Origin: Stappia stellulata DSM 5886
Lineage (GTDB): Bacteria > Pseudomonadota > Alphaproteobacteria > Rhizobiales > Stappiaceae
Reading direction: 5' to 3'
NCBI RefSeq assembly: GCF_000423705.1
Contig: NZ_AUIM01000011.1
Span: forward strand, 398,501 to 462,500
Length of the DNA: 64,000 nucleotides
Below the pieces are notes generated by a model. The model was not told the origin of the DNA. It made no database searches and saw nothing but the letters and a program-made list of their open reading frames with translations. Position 1 is the first letter of the stretch. The number at the start of each line of letters is the position of its first letter. Positions 19,915 through 28,083 of this stretch are shown in pieces. The translations under genes were made by a program, and so were the position numbers.

Positions 19915-21225
19915 ATGGCTGATCTCAGCACAAACTTCATCGGCATCAAGTCGCCGAACCCGTTCTGGCTGGCCTCCGCGCCGCCGACCGACAAGGAATA
20001 CAACGTCGTGCGCGCCTTCAAGGCGGGCTGGGGTGGCGTTGTCTGGAAGACGCTGGGCGAGGACCCGGCGGTGGTCAACGTCAACGGCCCGCGCTACGGC
20101 GCGATTCACGGACGCGACCGCAACCTGATCGGCTTCAACAACATCGAGCTGATCACCGACCGGCCGCTCGAGGTCAACCTGCGCGAGATCAAGCAAGTCA
20201 AGCGCGATTGGCCGGATCGGGCGATGGTCGTGTCGCTGATGGTGCCCTGCGAGGAGCAGAGCTGGATCGACATTCTCAAAAAGGTCGAGGATACCGGAGC
20301 CGACGGCATCGAGCTGAACTTCGGCTGTCCGCACGGCATGTCGGAACGCGGCATGGGGTCGGCCGTCGGCCAGGTGCCTGAATACATCGAGATGGTGACC
20401 CGCTGGTGCAAGCAGCACAGCCGCATGCCGGTCATCGTCAAGCTGACGCCGAACATCACCGACATCCGCAAGCCCGCCCAGGCGGCGAAGGCCGGCGGCG
20501 CGGACGCCGTGTCGCTGATCAACACGATCAACTCCATCGTTTCGGTCGACCTCGACCAGATGGCGCCCGAACCCACCATCGACGGACGCGGCGCGCATGG
20601 CGGCTATTGCGGTCCGGCGGTCAAGCCGATCGCGCTCAACATGGTGGCGGAAATCGCCCGTGATCCGGAAACCCACGGCGTGCCGATCTCCGGCATCGGC
20701 GGGGTGACCACCTGGAAGGATGCGGCCGAGTTCATGGCGCTGGGCGCCGGCACCGTGCAGGTCTGCACGGCAGCGATGACCTACGGCTTCAAGATTGTCG
20801 AGGAGATGAAGGACGGTCTGAGCGACTGGATGGATGAGAAGGGCTACACCAGCGTCGACGAGGTTGTCGGTCGGGCCGTGCCCAACGTGACGGACTGGCA
20901 GAGGCTCAACCTCAATTATGTCGTGAAGGCCCAGATCGACCAGGACGCCTGCATCCAGTGCGGTCGCTGTCATATCGCCTGCGAGGACACCTCGCATCAG
21001 GCCATCACGTCGATGAAGGACGGCTTGCGTCATTTCGAGGTGATCGACGAGGAATGCGTCGGCTGCAATCTGTGCGTTTCGGTCTGTCCGGTGGAGGATT
21101 GCATCTCCATGGTTCAGATGACCGAAGGCACGGATCCGCGGACCGGCAAGAAGATCGAGCCGGATTACGCCAATTGGACCACGCATCCGAACAATCCGAA
21201 CCGGGTGATGGAAGCCGCCGAGTGA
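19915..21225 (+). CDS. preA: NAD-dependent dihydropyrimidine dehydrogenase, FMN catalytic subunit
   Basis: Catalytic subunit of 436 residues with an N-terminal FMN TIM barrel of the dihydroorotate-dehydrogenase type (KSPNPFWLASAPPT, ELNFGCPHGMSERGMG with the substrate-binding Cys, and SGIGGVTTW) and a C-terminal 2x[4Fe-4S] ferredoxin domain. The clusters are Cys346, 349, 352, 356 and Cys381, 384, 387, 391. A strong GGGGAGGA ribosome-binding site precedes ATG 19915. The reaction, with PreT, is the first step of reductive pyrimidine breakdown. Confidence 0.96.
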   Translation: MADLSTNFIGIKSPNPFWLASAPPTDKEYNVVRAFKAGWGGVVWKTLGEDPAVVNVNGPRYGAIHGRDRNLIGFNNIELITDRPLEVNLREIKQVKRDWPDRAMVVSLMVPCEEQSWIDILKKVEDTGADGIELNFGCPHGMSERGMGSAVGQVPEYIEMVTRWCKQHSRMPVIVKLTPNITDIRKPAQAAKAGGADAVSLINTINSIVSVDLDQMAPEPTIDGRGAHGGYCGPAVKPIALNMVAEIARDPETHGVPISGIGGVTTWKDAAEFMALGAGTVQVCTAAMTYGFKIVEEMKDGLSDWMDEKGYTSVDEVVGRAVPNVTDWQRLNLNYVVKAQIDQDACIQCGRCHIACEDTSHQAITSMKDGLRHFEVIDEECVGCNLCVSVCPVEDCISMVQMTEGTDPRTGKKIEPDYANWTTHPNNPNRVMEAAE

Positions 21226-21259
21226 GCTGGTCGATGGCACCGGATCGGCGGAGCGTTCG

Positions 21260-22180
21260 ATGAGCGTCTCCGCCGACAATGCGGGACCGGCAAGCGGAAC
21301 CGGGCGCGCCCATCTGGCGATGCTCGGTTTCGTGTTTCTCGTCTCGACGTCCTTTCCGGTCGGTCATGCCATTACCGGAGATCTCGCTCCGGCGGTTTTG
21401 ACCGCTTTGCGCTTTTGTCTGGCGGCATCGATCTTCGCTGCAATCGCCACTTACAAGGGCCTGTGGCAGCGGCCGAAACTGTCGCGCTTCCCGGTCTATG
21501 TTCTTATTGCCATCGTGCTGAACATCTTCTTCGTGACGATGTTCGAGGCGCTGCGCTACACCAGCGCGCTCAATGCGGGCGCCGTCTTCACGCTCTTGCC
21601 GGCGTTCACGGCAATTGCCGGCTTCGTCTTGCTGCGGCAGCGGTCATCGAGACGGCAGATTGCCTGCCTCGCAATCGGCGCAGCCGGCGCCCTTCTGGTG
21701 CTCTATGGTGCGGACCTCAACCGGCTCCTGCGCTTCGAGATCGGGACCGGAGAGACGATTTTTCTCTTCGGGGTGATTTCCTACGCCTTTTATTCGCCCT
21801 TGATGCGCCTCTTGAACCGGGGGGAGCCGCTGGAGGTTTTCAACTTCTGGATCCTGACCTGTGGTGCGGTCATGCTTGTCGCCTATGGCCACGAAGACCT
21901 GCTGCACACGAACTGGGCGGACGTTCCGCCCCGTGCCTTCATCGGGGTCGCCTATCTGGCGGTCTTTCCGACCGCATCCAGTTTCTTCTTCGCCACATAC
22001 GCCAGCCTGCGCCTGCCGTCGGGCCCGGTGATGGCCTACACGTATCTGCTGCCGTCCTTCGTCTTGTTCGAGACGCTGGCGCTGGGCGCGCCCTGGCCCG
22101 GGATGCTGACGCTCACCGGCGTCGCGGTCACGGCGGTGGCGACGTTGATCCTGCAGCGCGATACACAGCGCAGGGGCTGA
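21260..22180 (+). CDS. EamA/DMT family transporter
   Basis: 306-residue inner-membrane protein of the drug/metabolite transporter superfamily with about ten hydrophobic segments arranged as two EamA repeats. The first repeat ends near LLVLYGADLN and the second begins near IFLFGVISYAF. It starts 34 bases after preA on the same strand, so it may be co-transcribed with preTA and might export or import a pathway compound; this is only inference, as the family has very broad substrates. A hairpin at 22177-22203 overlaps its end. Confidence 0.85.
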   Translation: MSVSADNAGPASGTGRAHLAMLGFVFLVSTSFPVGHAITGDLAPAVLTALRFCLAASIFAAIATYKGLWQRPKLSRFPVYVLIAIVLNIFFVTMFEALRYTSALNAGAVFTLLPAFTAIAGFVLLRQRSSRRQIACLAIGAAGALLVLYGADLNRLLRFEIGTGETIFLFGVISYAFYSPLMRLLNRGEPLEVFNFWILTCGAVMLVAYGHEDLLHTNWADVPPRAFIGVAYLAVFPTASSFFFATYASLRLPSGPVMAYTYLLPSFVLFETLALGAPWPGMLTLTGVAVTAVATLILQRDTQRRG

Positions 22181-22203
22181 CCGCGCCGTATGGTGCGGGT
22201 CAG
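22177..22203. terminator. Hairpin between convergent genes
   Basis: CTGACC and GGTCAG arms extend into an inner GC-rich stem with one bulged base and a GTAT loop. It spans the stops of the EamA gene and the facing transglycosylase gene. No T tract follows, so it is only a possible two-way terminator. Confidence 0.35.
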
Positions 22204-23018
22204 TTGCGCAGCTGCGTTGCCATATAGGCGATGGTCTTGCGGTAGACCTCCGCGCGGTTCCAGTCGCGAAGCACCCCGTAATTCGCGGTTCCCGGCGACC
22301 AGTCGGCGCCCTTGCGCCACCCGTGCCGACGCAGGAAGTTCGCCGTCGAGGCAAAGACATCCGGTTTGCTGCGGATCAGGTTGGGCCGGCCGTCACCGTC
22401 GAAATCGACCGCATAGCGCTCGTAGCTGGACGCCAGAAATTGCGTCTGGCCGATTTCGCCGGCCCAGGCGCCCTTCATGTCGCGAATGCGCATGGCGCCG
22501 CGGTCGGCAATGCGAAGCGCGCTCATCAGCTCGTTGGTGAAGAACTTCGACCGCCGGCAATCATAGGCAAGCGTCGCCAGCGAGGAAAAGATGGGAATGT
22601 CGCCCATGAAGCGGCCGAAACCGGACTCCAGCCCCCAGATCGAGACGATGACTTCCTTCGGCACGCCGTATTTGCGCTCGACCCGGTCCAGCACGACCGC
22701 GTGCTGGCGCAGCCGCTTGCGGCCGATGGCGATGGTGCTTGGCGGCGCACGACGGGCCAGGAACTGCTTGAAGCTCAGCTTGAAGGATTTCTGGTTCCGG
22801 TCGCGGCGGATGACCTTGGCGTTGTAACGCAAGCCGCCAAGGGCGGCCTTCACCGTTCTCGACGAAACTCCCGACGCCGCCGCCTGTCGCTGGAAATCGG
22901 CAAGCCAGGCCGGGAAGCCTGCTGCCGTGTTCCCGCAGGATGCGGCCCGGGCGTCGGACGCACCAAGGGAAAGGCCGAGACACAAAGCACCGGCGATGAG
23001 CAATTTGGAACCACGCAT
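22200..23018 (-). CDS. Lytic murein transglycosylase, MltB-like (SLT_2 family)
   Basis: Periplasmic peptidoglycan-cleaving transglycosylase of 272 residues. It has a signal peptide (MRGSKLLIAGALCLGLSLG...) and FPAWLADFQRQAAASGVS, the usual start of the domain. The catalytic Glu is in SIWGLESGFGRFMG, followed by EIGQTQFLASSYERYAVDFDGDG, the MltB substrate groove. It lacks a lipobox Cys at the signal cleavage point, so it looks soluble, and it has no C-terminal peptidoglycan-binding domain. ATG 23018 is preceded by GCGAGGA; the open frame extends ten codons further. Confidence 0.9.
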   Translation of the reverse strand: MRGSKLLIAGALCLGLSLGASDARAASCGNTAAGFPAWLADFQRQAAASGVSSRTVKAALGGLRYNAKVIRRDRNQKSFKLSFKQFLARRAPPSTIAIGRKRLRQHAVVLDRVERKYGVPKEVIVSIWGLESGFGRFMGDIPIFSSLATLAYDCRRSKFFTNELMSALRIADRGAMRIRDMKGAWAGEIGQTQFLASSYERYAVDFDGDGRPNLIRSKPDVFASTANFLRRHGWRKGADWSPGTANYGVLRDWNRAEVYRKTIAYMATQLRN

Positions 23019-23127
23019 CGGTATCCTCGCAAGTGTTGCGCTCCGCATTCCGGCGTGCGCGCTTCAGGGGGCGTCACGCCCTTTCGACGCGACGTAAGGC
23101 ATGAGGATACCCTGCCCTGTCTCGAGA

Positions 23128-23760
23128 TCAAGCGCGCGGCAGAAGGCCCTCGAAGAGAAGCGTCGTCAGGGTTTCCAGCGCCCCCTTGCGGAACCTGTCG
23201 TCGTGAATGCCGGATCCGGTCAGCGCCTCGATCTGCGGGGCGAAGTCGGCGTAATGCTGGGTCGTTGCCCAGATCAGGAAGATCAGGTGATGGGGGTCGA
23301 CATCGCGGATCTTTCCGGCGCTCGCCCAGTGGCGCAACACCTCGGCCTTTTCCTCGACGAGCGCCTTGAGCGGGCCTTCCAGCACGTCCCGGATCATCGG
23401 CGCGCCTTGCATCACCTCATTGGCAAACAGGCGCGAGGCCTCGGGCTCGTTGGCGGAGAAGCGAAGCTTCTGTTCGATATAGGCGGTGAGTTCGCGGCGC
23501 GGGTCGCCGTCGGGATCGAGCGTGCGCAAGGGGGCGAGCCAGCGATCCAGCAGGCCGGCGAGGACCGCCTTGTAGATCTCCGACTTGGAGCCGAAGTAAT
23601 AAAGGAGGTTCGACTTCGACATGCCGGCGTCGCTGGCGATCTGGTCGACACGGGTGCCGCGGTATCCGAAGCGGGCAAAGGTCCCAAGCGCGGCGTCCAG
23701 GATGCGGGCCCGGTTTTTCTCCTGAATGCGCGTGCGACGCGGTTGCTCTTCCACGCTCAT
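23128..23760 (-). CDS. RutR-like TetR family regulator, copy 1
   Basis: 210-residue TetR regulator resembling RutR, the uracil/thymine-sensing repressor. The helix-turn-helix spans GTRVDQIASDAGMSKSNLLYYFGSK. The ligand domain carries PEASRLFANEVMQGAP and IWATTQHYADF, both recognisable in E. coli RutR. The start overlaps the stop of the upstream paralogue as ATGA, so the two are translationally coupled. Context (preTA, dihydropyrimidinase, RutR-type operators) supports a pyrimidine-responsive role. Which of the two copies binds the operators is not decidable from sequence. Confidence 0.88.
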   Translation of the reverse strand: MSVEEQPRRTRIQEKNRARILDAALGTFARFGYRGTRVDQIASDAGMSKSNLLYYFGSKSEIYKAVLAGLLDRWLAPLRTLDPDGDPRRELTAYIEQKLRFSANEPEASRLFANEVMQGAPMIRDVLEGPLKALVEEKAEVLRHWASAGKIRDVDPHHLIFLIWATTQHYADFAPQIEALTGSGIHDDRFRKGALETLTTLLFEGLLPRA

Positions 23761-24440
23761 GCGTCCGCGCATGCGGGTTGGGCGCTCGCGTCCGGCCCGA
23801 CAGCCGTGGGCGGGATGGCGCCGATGCCGGCGAGGATGATGCCGGTCACGGTACGTTTCGCCTCTTCGAACTGCGCCTCATTCAGGGGCAAGCCCCCGTT
23901 CAGTGTGTCGACCTGGTGATTGAAGTCGGCGTAATGCTGGGTGGTGGCCCAGATCATGTAGAGCAGATACTGCGCGTTGACCGGCGCGATCTTGCCCTCC
24001 GCAATCCATCGGTCGATGACAGCGGCGCGCGAGGCTGTCCAGTCGCGCAGGGTGGTCTCCAGATAGTCCTGGATCACCGGCGCCTTGTGCAGGATTTCGT
24101 TTGCCCAGACCTTCGAGCCCATCGGATGCGCACGTGAGATGTCCATCTTCGCCGAGATATAGGAGGTCAGCGCCTCGACCGGATCGTCGCTCTCGTCGAA
24201 GGTGTTGGCCGCATCGAGCCAGACATTGAAGATATGCTCCACGACGCGGCGATAGAGCGCTTCCTTGGTCGGGAAATAATAATGAAGGTTCGCCTTGGGA
24301 ATGCCGGCGCGGTCGGCGATCACGCCGGTTGTCGCGCCCCGGAAGCCGCGTTCGGCGAAGACCTCCTCGGCCGCCTTGAGGATCGCGCGTTCGTTCTCTT
24401 CGCGAACGGCGCTTTTTTGTGTCTTGTCCCTGGCGCGCAT
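23757..24440 (-). CDS. RutR-like TetR family regulator, copy 2
   Basis: 227-residue paralogue of the next gene. Its DNA-binding helix region reads GATTGVIADRAGIPKANLHYYFPTK, and the ligand domain has MGSKVWANEILHKAPVI and the same IWATTQHYADF motif. The C-terminus ends in a short Pro/Ala-rich tail. ATG 24440 is chosen; the longer frame to 24497 would run through the first operator. It is the promoter-proximal gene of the regulator pair and is divergent from the aminotransferase gene, with two RutR-type operators in between, so autoregulation is likely. Confidence 0.88.
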   Translation of the reverse strand: MRARDKTQKSAVREENERAILKAAEEVFAERGFRGATTGVIADRAGIPKANLHYYFPTKEALYRRVVEHIFNVWLDAANTFDESDDPVEALTSYISAKMDISRAHPMGSKVWANEILHKAPVIQDYLETTLRDWTASRAAVIDRWIAEGKIAPVNAQYLLYMIWATTQHYADFNHQVDTLNGGLPLNEAQFEEAKRTVTGIILAGIGAIPPTAVGPDASAQPACADA

Positions 24441-24481
24441 TGTCCCTGATCGCCAATTCGGCACAACAGCCAAAATTGATC

Positions 24482-24497
24482 TTGACCATGTGGTCAA
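24482..24497. promoter_or_regulatory. RutR-like operator, perfect
   Basis: TTGACCATGTGGTCAA is an exact match to the RutR consensus TTGACCA-N2-TGGTCAA, and the symmetry extends one base each side (C...G). It lies 42 bases upstream of the copy 2 regulator start. Confidence 0.85.
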
Positions 24498-24514
24498 GCC
24501 TTCCTAGGCTCATT

Positions 24515-24530
24515 TTGACCATTTGGTCAG
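24515..24530. promoter_or_regulatory. RutR-like operator, second copy
   Basis: TTGACCATTTGGTCAG differs from the consensus only in the last base. Its centre is 33 bases from that of the first site, about three helical turns, so two dimers would sit on the same DNA face. The remaining gap to the aminotransferase start (24531-24843) has no gene. Confidence 0.8.
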
Positions 24531-24843
24531 GTTTTTGGGCCTGACGCAATGGATAACATGCGACGGACCGTTGGCACAAAACAACAAGACCGACGGCCGC
24601 GACCTTCCAGATTTCAGCCCTCGCGCTTCGGTGCGGGAGCTGCCTGTGCGGAACGCAAGCTGTCATGCTGTGCAAGTTCGCGACGCGCGGGAAGACGGGG
24701 AACGATAGGCGGTGCTAGGCTTGATGCCGGCACCAGGCGGCAACACACGTCCGACGTTTAACTCGGGCGCGCCGCGTAGCCGATCGCATCACAGACAACA
24801 GGGCGCCCGCCGGGAACGATTAACGCGGGCGATCGGAGGACCC

Positions 24844-26169
24844 ATGTCGCAGCCGGCGCTGACCAGCAACAATCTCGACGCCTTCTGGATGCCGTTCACG
24901 GCAAACCGTCAGTTCAAGAAGAACCCGCGTCTCTTCGTCGGTGCGGAGGGCATGTACTACAAGACCGCAGATGGCCGTCAGGTGCTGGATGGCACGGCCG
25001 GTCTGTGGTGCTGCAACGCCGGCCACGCGCGGCCCAGGATCACCGAGGCCGTTCAGCGTCAGGTCGCCGAGCTCGATTATGCGCCGGCTTTCCAGATGGG
25101 CCATCCCCATGCCTTCGAGCTGGCAGCGCGTCTTTCCGCGCTTATGCCCTCGCCGCTCGATCATGTGTTCTTCACCAATTCCGGCTCCGAGTCCGTGGAA
25201 ACCGCCCTGAAGATGGCGCTCGCCTATCACCGGGTTCGCGGCGAGGGATCGCGCACCCGGCTGATCGGCCGCGAGCGCGGCTATCACGGCGTCAATTTCG
25301 GCGGTATTTCCGTCGGCGGCATCGTCGCCAACCGCAAGATGTTCGGCACGCTTCTGGGGGGCGTCGACCACATTCGCCACACCCACGACATCGAGCGCAA
25401 TGCCTTCTCGCGCGGCCAGCCGGAGAATGGCGCGGAATACGCCGAGGAGCTGATCCGGCTGGTGCAGTTGCACGATCCCTCGACAATCGCCGCTGTGATC
25501 GTCGAGCCGGTGGCCGGCTCCACGGGGGTGCTGATCCCGCCGAAGGGCTATCTCAAGCGGCTGCGCGAAATCTGCGACCAGCATGGCATCCTGTTGATCT
25601 TCGACGAAGTGATCACCGGCTTCGGGCGGCTGGGCTCGCCCTTCGCGGTCGATCATTTCGGCGTGGTGCCGGATCTCGTCACCACCGCTAAGGGCATAAC
25701 CAACGGCGTCATTCCGATGGGCGCGGTGTTCTGCTCCAGCGACGTGCACCAGGCCTTCATGACCGGGCCCGAGCACCTCATCGAGTTCTTCCACGGCTAC
25801 ACCTACTCTGGCCACCCGGTCGCCTGCGCGGCGGCGCTCGGCACCCTCGACACCTACGAGGAAGAGGGGCTTCTGACCCGCGCCGCCGAGCTTGAGGACT
25901 ATTGGGCCGACGCGCTCCATTCGCTGAAAGGCGCGCGCCACGTCATCGACATCCGCAACATCGGCCTGATTGGCGCGATCGAGCTGGAACCGATGGCGGG
26001 CGAGCCGACGAAGCGGGCCTTTTCCGCCTTCCTCAACGCCTATGAGGCCGGGGTTTTGATCCGCACCACCGGCGACATCATCGCGCTGTCGCCGCCGCTG
26101 ATCATCGAGAAGAGCGAGATCGACCAGTTGGTCGACACCATCCGCACCGTTCTGGAAGCCCTGGACTAG
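24844..26169 (+). CDS. Class III omega-aminotransferase (probable beta-alanine/beta-aminoisobutyrate:pyruvate type)
   Basis: 441-residue PLP aminotransferase of class III. The PLP lysine is Lys283 in TTAKGITNG. Other family marks are FTNSGSESVETALKMA, RERGYHGVNFGG, LLIFDEVITGFGR and EFFHGYTYSGHP. A strong GGAGGA at 24836 precedes ATG 24844; upstream codons to 24712 are not protein-like. Its position between pyrimidine genes suggests it transaminates beta-alanine (from uracil) or beta-aminoisobutyrate (from thymine), handing a semialdehyde to the dehydrogenase that follows. The amine donor range is inferred. Confidence 0.9.
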   Translation: MSQPALTSNNLDAFWMPFTANRQFKKNPRLFVGAEGMYYKTADGRQVLDGTAGLWCCNAGHARPRITEAVQRQVAELDYAPAFQMGHPHAFELAARLSALMPSPLDHVFFTNSGSESVETALKMALAYHRVRGEGSRTRLIGRERGYHGVNFGGISVGGIVANRKMFGTLLGGVDHIRHTHDIERNAFSRGQPENGAEYAEELIRLVQLHDPSTIAAVIVEPVAGSTGVLIPPKGYLKRLREICDQHGILLIFDEVITGFGRLGSPFAVDHFGVVPDLVTTAKGITNGVIPMGAVFCSSDVHQAFMTGPEHLIEFFHGYTYSGHPVACAAALGTLDTYEEEGLLTRAAELEDYWADALHSLKGARHVIDIRNIGLIGAIELEPMAGEPTKRAFSAFLNAYEAGVLIRTTGDIIALSPPLIIEKSEIDQLVDTIRTVLEALD

Positions 26170-26277
26170 CGGTCGTGCGGGAGGCCGCAACCGGCCTCCG
26201 CCGCCACCGCGACATGCTGACACGAAACGATGGCGGGGCGCGACGATCGCCGCCCGGCCACGGACCTGGAACCGAAC

Positions 26278-27774
26278 ATGACAGTCATTGAAAATGCCAT
26301 CGGCGGCACCCGCGCCGCATCCCGCTCCACGCGCACGGCGGCGATCTACAATCCCGCGACCGGTGAACAGAGCGCGACGCTTCATCTGTCCACCGCCGAC
26401 GAGGTCGCGGAGGCGATTGCGGTCGCGAAGGCGGCCTTCCCGGCCTGGCGCGACACCCCGCCGATGAAGCGGGCGCGCTACATGTTCCGCTTCAAGGAGC
26501 TGCTCTCGGCGCATGCCGACGACATCGCCCGTGCGATTTCCGCCGAACACGGCAAGACCCATGACGATGCGCTGGGCGAAGTGGCGCGCGGCATCGAGGT
26601 GGTGGAATTTGCCTGCGGCATTCCGCATCTTCTGAAGGGCGATTTCGCCCGCAACGTCGGACCTGCCATCGACAGCTATTCCGACCGCCAGTCGCTCGGC
26701 GTCGTCGCCGGCATCACGCCGTTCAATTTCCCGGCGATGGTTCCCTTGTGGATGTATCCGATCTCGGTCGCCTGCGGGAACACCTTTGTCCTCAAGCCGT
26801 CGGAGCGCGATCCCTCCGCCGTGATGGTGGTCTATGACCTCTTCCAGAAGGCCGGCTTTCCCGATGGCGTCTTGAATGTCGTGCATGGCGACAAGGAAGC
26901 TGTCGACGTGCTCTTGACGCATCCGGACGTGAAGGCGCTCTCCTTCGTCGGCTCCACGCCGATCGCCGAATACGTTTATTCGACCGGCACGGCGCATGGA
27001 AAGCGTGTCCAGGCGCTGGGCGGGGCGAAGAACCACATGGTGGTGATGCCCGACGCCGACATGGATCAGGCGGCCGACGCGCTGATGGGCGCGGGCTATG
27101 GCTCCGCCGGCGAGCGCTGCATGGCGATTTCGGTCGCCGTTCCCATCGGCGAGGAAACCGCTGACCGGCTGGTGGAAAAGCTCATTCCGCGCGTGCAGGC
27201 GCTGAAGATCGGCCCGGCGACCGACAAGGACGCCGAAATGGGTCCGGTCGTCACCGAACAGCACATGCGCAAGGTGCTCGGCTATATCGACCAGGGCGAG
27301 AAGGAAGGCGCGGAGCTGCTCGTCGACGGGCGCGGCTTCAAGCTCCAGGGCTATGAGAACGGCTATTTCGTCGGCGGTACGCTGTTCGACCGCGTGACGA
27401 AGGACATGACGATCTACAAGGAAGAGATCTTCGGTCCGGTGCTCTCGGTGGTGCGCGCCAAGGGCTACGAGGAGGCGCTGTCGCTCATCAACGAGCATGA
27501 ATACGGCAACGGCACGGCGATCTTCACCCGCGACGGCGATGCCGCACGCGCCTTCGCCGACGGCATCGAGGTCGGCATGGTCGGCATTAACGTGCCGATC
27601 CCCGTGCCGGTCGCCTATTTTTCCTTCGGTGGCTGGAAGCGCTCGCTCTTCGGCGATCACTCGATCTACGGCGAGGAGGGCGTGCGCTTCAACACGCGGC
27701 TCAAGACGGTGACGACCCGTTGGCCCGCCGGCATCAAGGACGGTGCGGTCTTTACCTTCCCGAACATGGATTGA
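26278..27774 (+). CDS. mmsA: CoA-acylating methylmalonate-semialdehyde / malonate-semialdehyde dehydrogenase
   Basis: 498-residue aldehyde dehydrogenase of the MmsA/IolA class, which oxidises (methyl)malonate semialdehyde to propionyl- or acetyl-CoA with NAD, CoA and loss of CO2. The catalytic Cys281 is in [12 protein letters not shown]. Family-typical segments are [35 protein letters not shown] and [16 protein letters not shown]. The start at 26278 is taken as the first Met giving the standard N-terminus. It follows the aminotransferase gene and completes conversion of the pyrimidine carbon skeleton to central metabolites. Confidence 0.95.
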   Translation: MTVIENAIGGTRAASRSTRTAAIYNPATGEQSATLHLSTADEVAEAIAVAKAAFPAWRDTPPMKRARYMFRFKELLSAHADDIARAISAEHGKTHDDALGEVARGIEVVEFACGIPHLLKGDFARNVGPAIDSYSDRQSLGVVAGITPFNFPAMVPLWMYPISVACGNTFVLKPSERDPSAVMVVYDLFQKAGFPDGVLNVVHGDKEAVDVLLTHPDVKALSFVGSTPIAEYVYSTGTAHGKRVQALGGAKNHMVVMPDADMDQAADALMGAGYGSAGERCMAISVAVPIGEETADRLVEKLIPRVQALKIGPATDKDAEMGPVVTEQHMRKVLGYIDQGEKEGAELLVDGRGFKLQGYENGYFVGGTLFDRVTKDMTIYKEEIFGPVLSVVRAKGYEEALSLINEHEYGNGTAIFTRDGDAARAFADGIEVGMVGINVPIPVPVAYFSFGGWKRSLFGDHSIYGEEGVRFNTRLKTVTTRWPAGIKDGAVFTFPNMD

Positions 27775-27782
27775 CGGCAGCC

Positions 27783-28073
27783 ATGGCCCGTCCTCCCGCC
27801 ACAGCAACGGTGCTTGTCGACGACGAGCGGGTGCGCGTGACCCGCTTCGACTTCGCGCCCGGCGCGGAGACCGGCTGGCACCGTCACGAAATGGATTATG
27901 TCGTGACGCCCGTCACCGACTGCCACTTCCTGCTGGAGGAACCCGGCGGCGAAAGCCGCGGGGTGGAGATGCCGGCGGGTGCAGCCTATCGGCGTCCCGC
28001 AGGGGTGGAGCACAATGTCGTCAACGGCGGCGATGCTCCGATGAGCTTCGTCGAAGTCGAACTCAAGCGTTAG
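27783..28073 (+). CDS. Small cupin-domain protein
   Basis: 96-residue single-domain cupin. It has the metal-site pattern GWHRHEMDYVV (two His and Glu of motif 1) and a motif 2 His in RRPAGVEHNVVN. Length covers only the beta-barrel. The gene starts eight bases after mmsA and ends ten bases before the amidase gene, so it is part of the operon. Catalytic activity is unknown; a role as accessory isomerase or metal-dependent stabiliser in pyrimidine breakdown would be a guess. Confidence 0.85.
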   Translation: MARPPATATVLVDDERVRVTRFDFAPGAETGWHRHEMDYVVTPVTDCHFLLEEPGGESRGVEMPAGAAYRRPAGVEHNVVNGGDAPMSFVEVELKR

Positions 28074-28083
28074 GAGAAGCGTG

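Noticed and set aside
18313..21279. 988-codon open frame on the minus strand across preTA
   Set aside because: It is antisense to two certain genes with full Fe-S and flavin motifs. Long antisense frames are common opposite high-GC genes because of third-position bias; the product has no recognisable domain.
24820..27807. 995-codon open frame on the minus strand across the aminotransferase and mmsA genes
   Set aside because: Same cause: a codon-bias shadow of two clear enzymes.
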